Shown: positions 55,405 through 63,629 of the stretch, piece by piece
Layout of the letters: every line of letters begins with the position of its first letter
Position numbering within the stretch: the stretch's first letter is position 1
DNA from: Bog-473 sp963743785
GTDB taxonomy: Bacteria > Actinomycetota > Acidimicrobiia > Acidimicrobiales > RAAP-2
DNA length: 64,000 bases
Assembly: GCA_963743785.1 (NCBI GenBank)
Contig: CAVURD010000012.1
Location: 124,001 to 188,000 of the forward strand
Direction: 5' to 3'
The notes under the pieces: model-generated
Told to the model about the DNA's origin: nothing
Seen by the model: only the letters and a program-made list of their open reading frames with translations
Database searches by the model: none
Position numbers and translations under genes: made by a program

Positions 55405-56450
55405 GTGGCCCCGACCGCCGGGTCGGACGCGTGGTCTGGTGGGGCGTCTGGTGCCTGGTCTGATGCGGGGTCTGATGCCCGGTCTGATGCCTGGTCGAGC
55501 TCGGCCACCGCCTCGGCCAGGGCTTGGGCCAGGGTCTCGGTCTCTTTCGGGCCGATGGCGTCGGCGGCCAGCGCCGGGACGAGCAGGTGCGGCAGGGGGA
55601 GCTCCCGGGCCAGCCGTTCGATCTGCTCGGCCGAGAGCGCATGGCGGTCCAGCCGGAAGCGGCGAGCCGCTTCGAGGGCCTCGAGGTGGCCGGCGTCCAT
55701 GGCGATCCCGGCGGTCGCGGCGACGTCCTCGGCCGTCCGGGCCAGCCCCTCGGGCACCGGATCGCACGCGTTGACGATGACCGGCCCGAGCTGCACGCCC
55801 GCCCGGTCCTCCAGGGTGTAGGCCGACTCGATGGTCTCGCTGACCGGCATCTCCTCGGGCAGGGTGACCAGGATCACCTGGCACCGGGTGGGGTCGCCCA
55901 GCAGCTCGACGACCTCCTGGGCCTGGCTGCGCAACGGTCCCCCGCGGGCCGCGCTGACCAGACCGGAGGCCGAGGTGAGGAACGTGATGGCGTGGCCGGT
56001 GGCCGGGGCGTCGACCACGATCAGATCGGCCACCTCCCCCCGTTCCAGCTGCTTGATCTTGCCCAGCACCAGCACGTCCCGGATGCCGGGGATGGCCGTC
56101 GAGACCACGTCCACCACCCCCGACGAGACCAGGCGCTTCGAGACGCGCCGCAGGCCGTGGTCCTGGAGGTATTCGACCAGTGCGTCGTCGGGGGTGATGC
56201 GGCGAGCCCGGATCCACCCCTGTTGCGGTGCGTCTTCGGCCTGGAGCTCCACTTCGTCGTAGCCGAGGTCCTCGGCCAGCCCGAAGGCTCCGGTGATGCC
56301 GGACTTGCCCTCGAGCTCGACGATCAACACCGAGCGGCCGGTCGTCGAGGCCATGCGGGCGATGGCTGCGGCCATGGTGGTTTTCCCTACGCCGCCCTTG
56401 CCAGCCACGATCAAAACATGGCTTTGCGCACAGAAGCTCACAACGTCCAT
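55401..56450 (-). CDS. ArsA/Get3-type ATPase, first subunit
   Basis: 349 residues from ATG 56450. Walker A is IVAGKGGVGKTTMAAAIARM (with the signature Lys), and VVDAPATGHAITFL forms switch II. The C-terminus ends in a repeated Asp/Ala/Ser-rich tail. Overlaps the next subunit by four bases, so the two are translationally coupled. Divergent from the WhiB gene. Confidence 0.9.
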   Translation of the reverse strand: MDVVSFCAQSHVLIVAGKGGVGKTTMAAAIARMASTTGRSVLIVELEGKSGITGAFGLAEDLGYDEVELQAEDAPQQGWIRARRITPDDALVEYLQDHGLRRVSKRLVSSGVVDVVSTAIPGIRDVLVLGKIKQLERGEVADLIVVDAPATGHAITFLTSASGLVSAARGGPLRSQAQEVVELLGDPTRCQVILVTLPEEMPVSETIESAYTLEDRAGVQLGPVIVNACDPVPEGLARTAEDVAATAGIAMDAGHLEALEAARRFRLDRHALSAEQIERLARELPLPHLLVPALAADAIGPKETETLAQALAEAVAELDQASDRASDPASDQAPDAPPDHASDPAVGAT

Positions 56451-56591
56451 GTCCCCCCGATGGTAGTTGGAGCGAGGGCCGCCGGGACCGCCGGATATGC
56501 GAAATTCCTGCTCACAGGCCTTGAACACCGGGAATTCCGGCGGTAACTTGGCCCAGTGGGGGGATATGGAGTTCCCACTTCGGGGGGTTAC

Positions 56592-56849
56592 ATGCGTCAA
56601 GGAACAGATATGTGGCAGGCGAAGGCAGCCTGTCGAGGGCCGCAGTCGTGGGCGTTCTTCCCGCCCTCGCACGCCGAGCGGAAGGAAGAGAAATCCACCC
56701 GTGAGATCCGCGCCAAGGCGATCTGCCACGAGTGTCACGTCCGGGGGGAGTGCCTCGAATATGCCATCCGCATTCGTGAGCCCCACGGGATCTGGGGTGG
56801 GCTGAACGAGGTCGAGCGCAAAGTCGTGCTCGATCGACGCGCCAGCTGA
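56592..56849 (+). CDS. WhiB-family Fe-S regulator
   Basis: 85 residues from ATG 56592; ATG 56610 (MWQ) fits the family start as well. Four Cys ligands of the [4Fe-4S] cluster: Cys in AACRG, ICHEC (two Cys) and GECLEY, followed by GIWGG and a basic C-terminal tail. Iron-sulfur redox/NO-sensing transcription regulator. Position next to the ArsA pair matches mycobacterial whiB4. Confidence 0.95.
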   Translation: MRQGTDMWQAKAACRGPQSWAFFPPSHAERKEEKSTREIRAKAICHECHVRGECLEYAIRIREPHGIWGGLNEVERKVVLDRRAS

Positions 56850-56857
56850 TCAGCTGA

Positions 56858-57763
56858 CTAGCGGCTCGGGGTAATTCTCAGCTTGGCCCGGGCGGCGGTG
56901 ACGCCGCGGGCATGGCAGACGGCGGCCGGTTGCTGTCCGTCCACCGCGCAGACGGTGGCGGTGATCTCGTTGGCTGACGCCACGATGGCCTGGGTGATGG
57001 GACTGGTGGGAATGGCGAGATCGGCCACGATCTGCGACTGGCTCTCACTGGCCAGCACCGCGGGGGAGAAGCTGGAGCCGGCCAGCACGTAACGGTTGGC
57101 GATATCGAGCAAGGGGAACGTCGCCCCGGTGGCGTCGTAGGTCGACACCGCCGCCGCCTGGTGGAGGGTGGGAGTTTGCAGCGCCGTGTACTGGGCCCCG
57201 GTGGGGTTCAACGCGCTGTAGCGCTCCACCGTCTGCAGGTTGATCCACTTGCTGGTGTAGGTGGTGTGCCAGAAGGTGAAGGTGGACGTGTTGGCGAAGG
57301 CCACAGACTCGCTGGACTGCATCAGGCCGACCGTCCCGAAGGTCCCGAAGCGTGACAGGGCCACGATGACGGGCCATCGTTGCGCCGCCGCGTACGGCGC
57401 GAACTCGGCGCCGTAGAAGAACACGACCGGCCGGGTCACCCCGTCGGTTCCCGGGGCCTGCCAGAGGGCGGGGCTCCCGGTTGCCGTCAAGGGCGTGATC
57501 GGGCCGGCGGCGGCCACCGGCGTGGCCCCCACCGCATCAGTGGTGGTGGCGGGGATGTGCGCCAGGGAGGCCATGATCGAGGCCGGCGCCGGGTTAAAGG
57601 TCTCGACCGCTGCCGTGTTGTTCTGGTGCCCGGTGACCTGGCGCAGGACCAGGAGAGCACCGAGGAGGGCGATGACCACGACGATGAGACCCAGGGCCAC
57701 ATAGCGGCGGGGAATCGGGTGCGCGACAGTCACCGCCGCCTGCTCTGGGGCCTCGAGGCTCAT
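56858..57763 (-). CDS. DUF929-like membrane protein
   Basis: 301 residues from ATG 57763. One N-terminal helix (about 25-47), then a long extracytoplasmic part: VVFFYGAEFAPYAAAQRWPV, like a thioredoxin-type fold without the Cys pair, and ALSRFGTFGTVGLMQSSES. DUF929 proteins are of unknown function. Ends 9 bases from the convergent WhiB stop. Confidence 0.78.
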   Translation of the reverse strand: MSLEAPEQAAVTVAHPIPRRYVALGLIVVVIALLGALLVLRQVTGHQNNTAAVETFNPAPASIMASLAHIPATTTDAVGATPVAAAGPITPLTATGSPALWQAPGTDGVTRPVVFFYGAEFAPYAAAQRWPVIVALSRFGTFGTVGLMQSSESVAFANTSTFTFWHTTYTSKWINLQTVERYSALNPTGAQYTALQTPTLHQAAAVSTYDATGATFPLLDIANRYVLAGSSFSPAVLASESQSQIVADLAIPTSPITQAIVASANEITATVCAVDGQQPAAVCHARGVTAARAKLRITPSR

Positions 57764-57857
57764 GGGGAGAATCAGCGTAGACCAGGGCCCCGGCGACATT
57801 TCGACGCCACCGGGGGCGCTTGGGCCGTATGCCCGCTCGACCGGTAGCCTCGCCAGC

Positions 57858-58829
57858 GTGCCCTCTCCTCCCGCTGATTCTCCTGCCGATTCTCCGGCCG
57901 ACGCCGACGCTGTGGCCGATGCGGTGGTGATCCGGCCGGCCGCCACCGTCATGTTGGTGCGCGACGCCACCGGTGCGACCAGTGTGGACGACCGGCTCGA
58001 AGTGCTGATGGTCCGCCGCAACCTGCGTTCAGATTTTGTCGGCGGGGCCTATGTCTTTCCGGGCGGTTCCGTCGACCCGGCCGACGCCGGTCCGGCCGCC
58101 GAGGCTGCCTGCTTCGGGCGGACCGACGCGGAGGCCAGTGCCGTGCTCGGGATCGGCACCGGCGGCCTGGCCTACTGGGTGGCCGTCCTGCGCGAGACCT
58201 TCGAAGAGGCCGGGTTGTTGTTGGCCGAGCGGCCGGGCGGACCCGCCCTGTTGGCCGGAGACCCGCAGGAGGAGGCTCGTTTCGTGTCCGAGCGGGCGGC
58301 GGTCAACGCCGGCACCCGCCGGTTCCTCGACCTCTGCCGCGAGGAGGGGTTGCGACTCATGGTCGGCGACGTTCATTACTTCGCCCACTGGATCACGCCC
58401 CGGGGAGCGCCCCGCCGCTTCGACACCCGCTTCTTCGTGGCCCCCGCCCCGCCCGGCCAGCATGCGGCCCACGATGCGGGCGAGACCATCGCCGAGACCT
58501 GGATATCTCCCCGCCGCGCCCTGGCGGCCCACCGGGCCGGCGACTTCGAGTTGATCTTCCCGACCATCCGCAACCTGCAGGCCATCAGCCGATTCACCAG
58601 CGCCGGCGATCTGCTCGAGGCGGCGGCCCTGGCCTCGGGCACGGTGCCGACGATCGAACCGCGGGTGGTGGCTGACGGCAATGGGGTGCGGATCGTCCTG
58701 CCCGGGGATGAAGGATACGACGAGAACCCCCCGGTCGAGGTACCTGCGGTCTCCGAGGTCCCGGGTAACTTCAACGACGCCGTGCGCGCCGTCTCCCTGG
58801 CGGCGAACCAGGAGGACCCCGCTCCGTGA
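57858..58829 (+). CDS. NUDIX hydrolase
   Basis: 323 residues from GTG 57858, which omits a long open frame upstream that runs antisense to the DUF929 gene. YVFPGGSVDPAD is the start of the NUDIX box, and RETFEEAGLLL gives its catalytic Glu helix. A long insertion between these, and a C-terminal extension, mark the large MutT-like subfamily found in actinobacteria. Its stop overlaps the MBL start (GTGA). Confidence 0.88.
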   Translation: MPSPPADSPADSPADADAVADAVVIRPAATVMLVRDATGATSVDDRLEVLMVRRNLRSDFVGGAYVFPGGSVDPADAGPAAEAACFGRTDAEASAVLGIGTGGLAYWVAVLRETFEEAGLLLAERPGGPALLAGDPQEEARFVSERAAVNAGTRRFLDLCREEGLRLMVGDVHYFAHWITPRGAPRRFDTRFFVAPAPPGQHAAHDAGETIAETWISPRRALAAHRAGDFELIFPTIRNLQAISRFTSAGDLLEAAALASGTVPTIEPRVVADGNGVRIVLPGDEGYDENPPVEVPAVSEVPGNFNDAVRAVSLAANQEDPAP

Positions 58830-59767
58830 TTCCCGGTGTGCCAGACCTCGGCATCGGCCCGGCACCGGTGTCGGGCCGATTCGTCGAACTGGCCGCCGGG
58901 CTGCATCGCCTCACGGCGCCAAACCCGGGGCTCATGACCGGTCCCGGTACCAATACCTATCTATTGGGCGCCGGATCCCGCCGTTCGAACTTGGCGGTCG
59001 TCGATCCGGGTCCCGACGACGACACGCATCGGGCCGCCATCGTGGCGGCGGCGTCGACCTTGGGGCCGATCCGGTGGGTCCTGGTCACCCACACCCACCC
59101 GGACCACGCTCCTGGCGCCGCGGCGCTGGCCGAGCAGACCGGGGCGGAAGTGATCGGCTTCGGGCCGGCGGAAGGGTTCGCCCCCGACCGTTGTGTGGGC
59201 GAGGGCTGGACGCTGCGTGTTGACGGCGACGGGAGCCCGGATGGCGGCGCCGGCGAGGGAATCACGCTGGAGGCGGTGCATACGCCTGGGCACGCCTCGG
59301 ATCATCTGTGCTGGCTCCTCCGGGAGAGCGGCACGTTGTTGACGGGCGACCACGTCATGCACGGCTCGACGGTGGTGATCCGGCCGCCCGATGGGGATCT
59401 CCGCCAGTACCTGGCCAGCCTGGTCAAGGTGCGTGACTTCACGCCCGCCGTGCAGACACTGGCTCCGGGACACGGCCGGCTGATGACGCCCGTCGCCCCG
59501 GTCATTGACGCGCTCATCGCCCATCGCCGGGGGCGCCACGAGCGCGTCGCCGAAACCCTGTCCTCCCTGGGTGAGGCCGACATCGACGACCTCCTGCCCT
59601 CGGTCTACGACGACGTCACCGAGGCCCAGCTCCCCGTGGCCCGGTTCTCGCTGTGGGCCCACCTGCGCGCTCTGGCCGAGGAGGGCCGGGCCCAGCCGAT
59701 GGCGGTGGGGCCGGGCGAGGACACCGTCGACACTCGCTGGACGTCGCTCTCCGAAGGGCCCGCCTGA
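58826..59767 (+). CDS. Metallo-beta-lactamase-fold hydrolase (LACTB2-like)
   Basis: 313 residues from GTG 58826. Zinc motif THTHPDHAPG, then HTPGHASDH and GDHVMHG complete the sites. C-terminal winged-helix-like region. Fold of endoribonucleases and glyoxalase II-like hydrolases. In one operon with NUDIX upstream; the mycobacterial locus around Rv3677c/Rv3672c has related neighbours. Confidence 0.9.
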   Translation: MIPGVPDLGIGPAPVSGRFVELAAGLHRLTAPNPGLMTGPGTNTYLLGAGSRRSNLAVVDPGPDDDTHRAAIVAAASTLGPIRWVLVTHTHPDHAPGAAALAEQTGAEVIGFGPAEGFAPDRCVGEGWTLRVDGDGSPDGGAGEGITLEAVHTPGHASDHLCWLLRESGTLLTGDHVMHGSTVVIRPPDGDLRQYLASLVKVRDFTPAVQTLAPGHGRLMTPVAPVIDALIAHRRGRHERVAETLSSLGEADIDDLLPSVYDDVTEAQLPVARFSLWAHLRALAEEGRAQPMAVGPGEDTVDTRWTSLSEGPA

Positions 59768-59808
59768 GCGTTTCGGCGGCAGCCGTGCCCGTTCCCGACT
59801 TGGAAGCG

Positions 59809-61026
59809 TCAGGCCGGCGGTTCGTCCCCGCTGGTCACGGCCGCCTCGACCCGTTCGATCAATCGGGCCGAACACGACGAGGTCTCGAGCAACGGCGCCA
59901 CCTCGACGGCCAGCACCCGGGCCACCTCGGCGAAGATGCCGGCCAACTCGCCTTCGCCACCGGCCACCGGGATCCCGGCATCGCCGGCTTCGGCCAGATC
60001 GGCGTGCAGCGGAATCGAGCCGATCAGCGGCACGCCCAGGGAATGGGCCAGGCGGGCGCCACCACCCGACCCGAAGAGCGCGTAGGTGGTCCCGTGCTCA
60101 CAGGTGAAGTCGCTCATGTTCTCGATGACCCCGGCCACTCGGAGATACCCCTTGCGCGCCATGTCAGCCGCTCGGGCCGCCACCTTCTGGGCGGCCAGGG
60201 GCGGGGTAGTGACGACCAGCATTTCGGTGCGGGGCAGCAGTCGAGCCAGCCCCATCTGGACGTCGCCCGTGCCGGGCGGCAGGTCGATGAGTAGGTAGTC
60301 GATGTCGCCCCAGTGGGCGTCCTGGAGGAATTGCTGCACGGCCCGGTTGAGCACCAGGCCGCGCCACATGATCGCCTGTTCCTCGTCGGCCAGGAAACCC
60401 ATTGACAACACTCGCACGACGCCGCGACCCACCGGCTTCTCCAGCGGGATCATTTTGCCGCCCCGAGCTTCGACACTTCCCACGCCGCCTTCCATGCCGA
60501 GCAGGCGGGGGACGGAGAAACCCCAGATATCGGCATCGAGGATGCCGACGGTCAGGCCGCGCTGGGCGAGCGCCACGGCCAGGTTCACCGTGATGGACGA
60601 CTTGCCCACACCCCCCTTCCCCGAGGCGATGGCCAGCACACGCGTGGTCGGAGGGATGGCCGTCTCCGGTGCGTTCTCCCGCGCCTTCCAGCGAGCCCGG
60701 GCCATGACGGCGGCCTTCTCATCGGCGTCCATGGTGGCGATGCGGATCTCCACCGAGCGCACCCAGTCCAACGCCTCGATCTGGCCCCGCACATCCTGCT
60801 CGATCTGCGACCGCAGCGGGCAGGCGGCGATGGTCAGCGCGATGTCCACCACGACGTCGTCGCCCGTGACGGCGATGGCGCGCACCATGCCCAGATCGAC
60901 GATCGTGTCGCCCAACTCGGGGTCGATGACCGCACGCAGGCACTCACGCACCGCCTCTTCCCGGTTGAGCACCGCACGAGCCGGCGGCGGGGAAGGCGGC
61001 GTGAGGGGGTCTACCCCGGGGGTCAT
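59809..61026 (-). CDS. mrp: Mrp/NBP35-type Fe-S cluster carrier ATPase
   Basis: 405 residues from ATG 61026. N-terminal DUF59/MIP18 domain (about 20-100), then a P-loop ATPase with SGKGGVGKSSITVNLA (deviant Walker A), ILDADIWGFSVPRLLG and LIDLPPGTGD. Moves iron-sulfur clusters to apoproteins. The usual C-terminal CxxC is not evident; two Cys in CSARLIERV near the end could substitute. Divergent from the A-type carrier gene. Confidence 0.92.
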   Translation of the reverse strand: MTPGVDPLTPPSPPPARAVLNREEAVRECLRAVIDPELGDTIVDLGMVRAIAVTGDDVVVDIALTIAACPLRSQIEQDVRGQIEALDWVRSVEIRIATMDADEKAAVMARARWKARENAPETAIPPTTRVLAIASGKGGVGKSSITVNLAVALAQRGLTVGILDADIWGFSVPRLLGMEGGVGSVEARGGKMIPLEKPVGRGVVRVLSMGFLADEEQAIMWRGLVLNRAVQQFLQDAHWGDIDYLLIDLPPGTGDVQMGLARLLPRTEMLVVTTPPLAAQKVAARAADMARKGYLRVAGVIENMSDFTCEHGTTYALFGSGGGARLAHSLGVPLIGSIPLHADLAEAGDAGIPVAGGEGELAGIFAEVARVLAVEVAPLLETSSCSARLIERVEAAVTSGDEPPA

Positions 61027-61177
61027 GACAGTATTGTACCTGCGTGGAGGCGAATTCCGTCCACCCGGGCCAGGCGTGGTCAACCCCACTCGCACCCCGG
61101 TAACATGGTGACGTTCCCGGGGCGCGGTGCTCATCGGGTAGGCCGGCGCCGCCAAGGCGCGTAACAAGGAGGCTCCT

Positions 61178-61543
61178 GTGACGACCATGACCACCTCGGT
61201 CAATATTGGCAAGAAGCCAGACCCGGTGACGCTGAGCGACATCGCCACCACCAAGGTGGCCGAGCTGCTGGCCCAAGAGGAGGGCGAGGCCCTCGCCCTT
61301 CGGGTCGCGGTGAAGCCCGGTGGATGCTCGGGCTACAGCTACGAGATGTTTTTCGACTCCGAGACGTTGGCGGACGACGTCGTGCGTGAGTTCGGCGCCG
61401 TGAAGGTCGTGGTCGACGCGGCCAGCGCCGAACTGCTCACCGGCTCCACGCTCGACTACAGCGACGGATTGCAGGGTGCGGGATTCCACATTGTGAATCC
61501 CAACGCCACCCGTACCTGCGGGTGCGGGTCCTCCTTCAGCTGA
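61178..61543 (+). CDS. erpA: A-type Fe-S carrier (IscA/ErpA-like)
   Basis: 121 residues from GTG 61178, after aaggagg. HesB-fold with three conserved Cys: one in GGCSGYSY and two in TCGCGSSF. It receives and delivers [2Fe-2S] or [4Fe-4S] clusters. Directly upstream of the [2Fe-2S] protein gene, with Mrp on the other side, so this is a Fe-S assembly corner of the genome. Confidence 0.93.
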   Translation: MTTMTTSVNIGKKPDPVTLSDIATTKVAELLAQEEGEALALRVAVKPGGCSGYSYEMFFDSETLADDVVREFGAVKVVVDAASAELLTGSTLDYSDGLQGAGFHIVNPNATRTCGCGSSFS

Positions 61544-61551
61544 GCGACCTC

Positions 61552-63252
61552 GTGGCGGCGTCCGCCGTCACCTTTGCCTTGAATGGCGCCACGGTCACCG
61601 TCGGTGACGACGGCGCCTCCCTGCTCGATGCCCTGCGTGAAGATCTGGGCTGCCGCTCGGTCAAAGACGGGTGCAGCCCCCAGGGCCAATGCGGCTGTTG
61701 CACCGTCTGGGTGGACGGTTCGGCCCGGGTCGCCTGCGTGACGGCGCTGCGACGAGTGTCCGGACGGGCCGTGACGACGGTCGACGGGCTGGACCCGGAC
61801 CTCAAGGAGCGCTGGGTCGACGCCTTCGTGGCCACCGGGGCCAGCCAGTGCGGGTTCTGCACCCCGGGCATCCTGCTCCGCCTGGCCGCGCTCGAGAACG
61901 GCGACCGGCGTCCCACCCGAGCGGCCGTCGAATCGGCCTTGTTGGCCCACCTGTGCCGCTGCACCGGGTGGCAATCGATTGTCGAGGCCGGCTGCATCGC
62001 GCTCGGGCTCACCGAGGCGGTGCCACGTCCGCTCCGTGACCCGTTGCTGGCGGCGTGGCGGGCCCAACTGGAGGGGCCGGCGTTCCAGAGTTCGGGCCGT
62101 GACGTCGTCCTCGGCGGCGGAGGCTTCGCCGATGACACCGCTCCCGCCGATGCGTTGGTACAACTAGGTGCCGCCACGACGACGTTGGCGCCGAGCCTGC
62201 GGGCCGCCCGCCGGGGCTCGGACAAAGTGCAGGGCCGCAACAGCACGGTGCCCCTGACCCACCCGGTCCCGCTGCCCGAGGGCGAGTGGGCGCTGACGCT
62301 GCGAACGACCTGGGTCGAGCCGGCCTACGTCGAGCCCGACGCCAGCTGGTGCCGGCCCGGCGCCGTACCGGCCACGCCGTTGGCCAATGGCGGTGCCTTC
62401 GGCGCCAAACGCCACAGTCCGGTGGCCGATCGGGCTCGTGCGCTCTCGACCGACACCGGTGCCGCCGTGCGCGTGCTCTGGAGCCGCGAGGACGTGGTGC
62501 GCCACGGGCCCAAGCGGCCCCCCCTGGCGCTCGGACTGCGTCCCGACGGCTCCGGCCGCCTGCGCATCGGTCGCACCGCCGGCTCGGCCGACCTGTCCGC
62601 GCTGTGGGACAAGGTGCACGCCGTCGCCCCTCTCGTCGACATCGAAGAGGTCGAGGTCGTCGGACCGCCGGTCGGCCCTGAACTGCGGGGGGCGGTGTGG
62701 TCCGAAGTGTTGGCCGCCCTCACCGCCCTCGACGCCCCGGACGCGCTGGACGCCCTGGAACCCGGGGACCCGTCGCCCGGAACGGCCGACGTGAGCGTGC
62801 CCGGCGGTGGGCGCGCCGTCGTCAGCCTGAGCGGCGACGCCGAGGCCGTCCACGTGGAGGTCTGGGCCGGTGAGGTGCTCTGTCCGGTGACGTTGCACTC
62901 CTATGCGCTGGGAGCCGTGCATCAGGCCCTCGGTCTGGTGTGGAGCGAGGGCATCGCCGTCGATCCCGACGGGGCACCGCTCGATCTCACCATACGATCC
63001 TTCGGGATCCTGGCCGCTCGCGACATGCCGCCGGTCGAGGTGATCCTGCACCCCGACGACCGGTGGCCGGTCAACGGGTCCGACGCGGTGTTCGCCGCTA
63101 CGCTCGCCGCGGCGTGGACGGCCGAAGGCCTGCCGCAGACCTGGCCCACCCGCCGCCACCGCCAACGGCCGCGCGAACGCCTGAGCACGAACACGACCAC
63201 GAGCGTCACCATCACCGGCCCGCCACCGGATCCGCCAGAGGAGCACGCATGA
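61552..63252 (+). CDS. [2Fe-2S] domain fused to a shortened molybdenum-hydroxylase-like domain
   Basis: 566 residues from GTG 61552. Residues 1-75 are a plant-type ferredoxin domain (Cys41, 47, 50, 62) and 76-150 a helical [2Fe-2S] domain (Cys100, 103, 135, 137); all ligands are present, as in xanthine dehydrogenase and CoxS. The rest matches parts of the molybdopterin-binding subunit: NGGAFGAKR near 280, LWSREDVVRHGPKRPPLAL near 305, RDMPPVEVIL near 485, but is only about 400 residues (normal 700+), and the GxGEP catalytic Glu segment is replaced by VNGSDAVF. Ends by overlapping ridA (ATGA). Confidence 0.8.
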   Translation: MAASAVTFALNGATVTVGDDGASLLDALREDLGCRSVKDGCSPQGQCGCCTVWVDGSARVACVTALRRVSGRAVTTVDGLDPDLKERWVDAFVATGASQCGFCTPGILLRLAALENGDRRPTRAAVESALLAHLCRCTGWQSIVEAGCIALGLTEAVPRPLRDPLLAAWRAQLEGPAFQSSGRDVVLGGGGFADDTAPADALVQLGAATTTLAPSLRAARRGSDKVQGRNSTVPLTHPVPLPEGEWALTLRTTWVEPAYVEPDASWCRPGAVPATPLANGGAFGAKRHSPVADRARALSTDTGAAVRVLWSREDVVRHGPKRPPLALGLRPDGSGRLRIGRTAGSADLSALWDKVHAVAPLVDIEEVEVVGPPVGPELRGAVWSEVLAALTALDAPDALDALEPGDPSPGTADVSVPGGGRAVVSLSGDAEAVHVEVWAGEVLCPVTLHSYALGAVHQALGLVWSEGIAVDPDGAPLDLTIRSFGILAARDMPPVEVILHPDDRWPVNGSDAVFAATLAAAWTAEGLPQTWPTRRHRQRPRERLSTNTTTSVTITGPPPDPPEEHA

Positions 63253-63629
63253 GCCCAGCCGTCGGTCCCTACTCGCCCGTCCGCCGTGCCGGCGACTGGG
63301 TCATCACGTCCGGCCAGGTCGGCCTGGCCACCGACGCGAGCGGCACCACCGCGCTGGCTCCGGGCGGCACCATTCCCGAACTCCACCAGGCCTTGGCCAA
63401 CGTGGCCAACATCCTGGGCCAGGAGGGGGCGACGCTGGCCGACGTGGTCAAGACCACGCTGTATTTGATCGACATGGGTGAGTTCGCCGCGGTGAACGAC
63501 GTGTGGGTCACCTACTTTGTCGACAACCGGCCGACGCGTTCGGCCGTCGCCGTCGCCGCCCTGCCGATCGGCGCCCGGGTGGAGGTGGAGGCGTGGGCCT
63601 ACGTTCCGGTGCCGGCAGGGCCGCGCTGA
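63249..63629 (+). CDS. ridA: RidA family enamine/imine deaminase
   Basis: 126 residues; ATG 63249 overlaps the upstream stop as ATGA. Motifs VGPYSPVRRAGDWVITSGQ, GATLADVVKTTLYLIDM and RSAVAVAALPIGARVEVEAW with the conserved Arg that binds the carboxylate. RidA hydrolyses reactive enamines/imines from PLP enzymes. Translationally coupled with the Fe-S fusion gene. Its 3' end overlaps the convergent regulator gene. Confidence 0.93.
   Translation: MSPAVGPYSPVRRAGDWVITSGQVGLATDASGTTALAPGGTIPELHQALANVANILGQEGATLADVVKTTLYLIDMGEFAAVNDVWVTYFVDNRPTRSAVAVAALPIGARVEVEAWAYVPVPAGPR

Noticed and set aside
54568..55821. A 417-codon plus-strand open frame
   Set aside because: Antisense to the two ArsA-type ATPases, which carry clear motifs and a coupled overlap.
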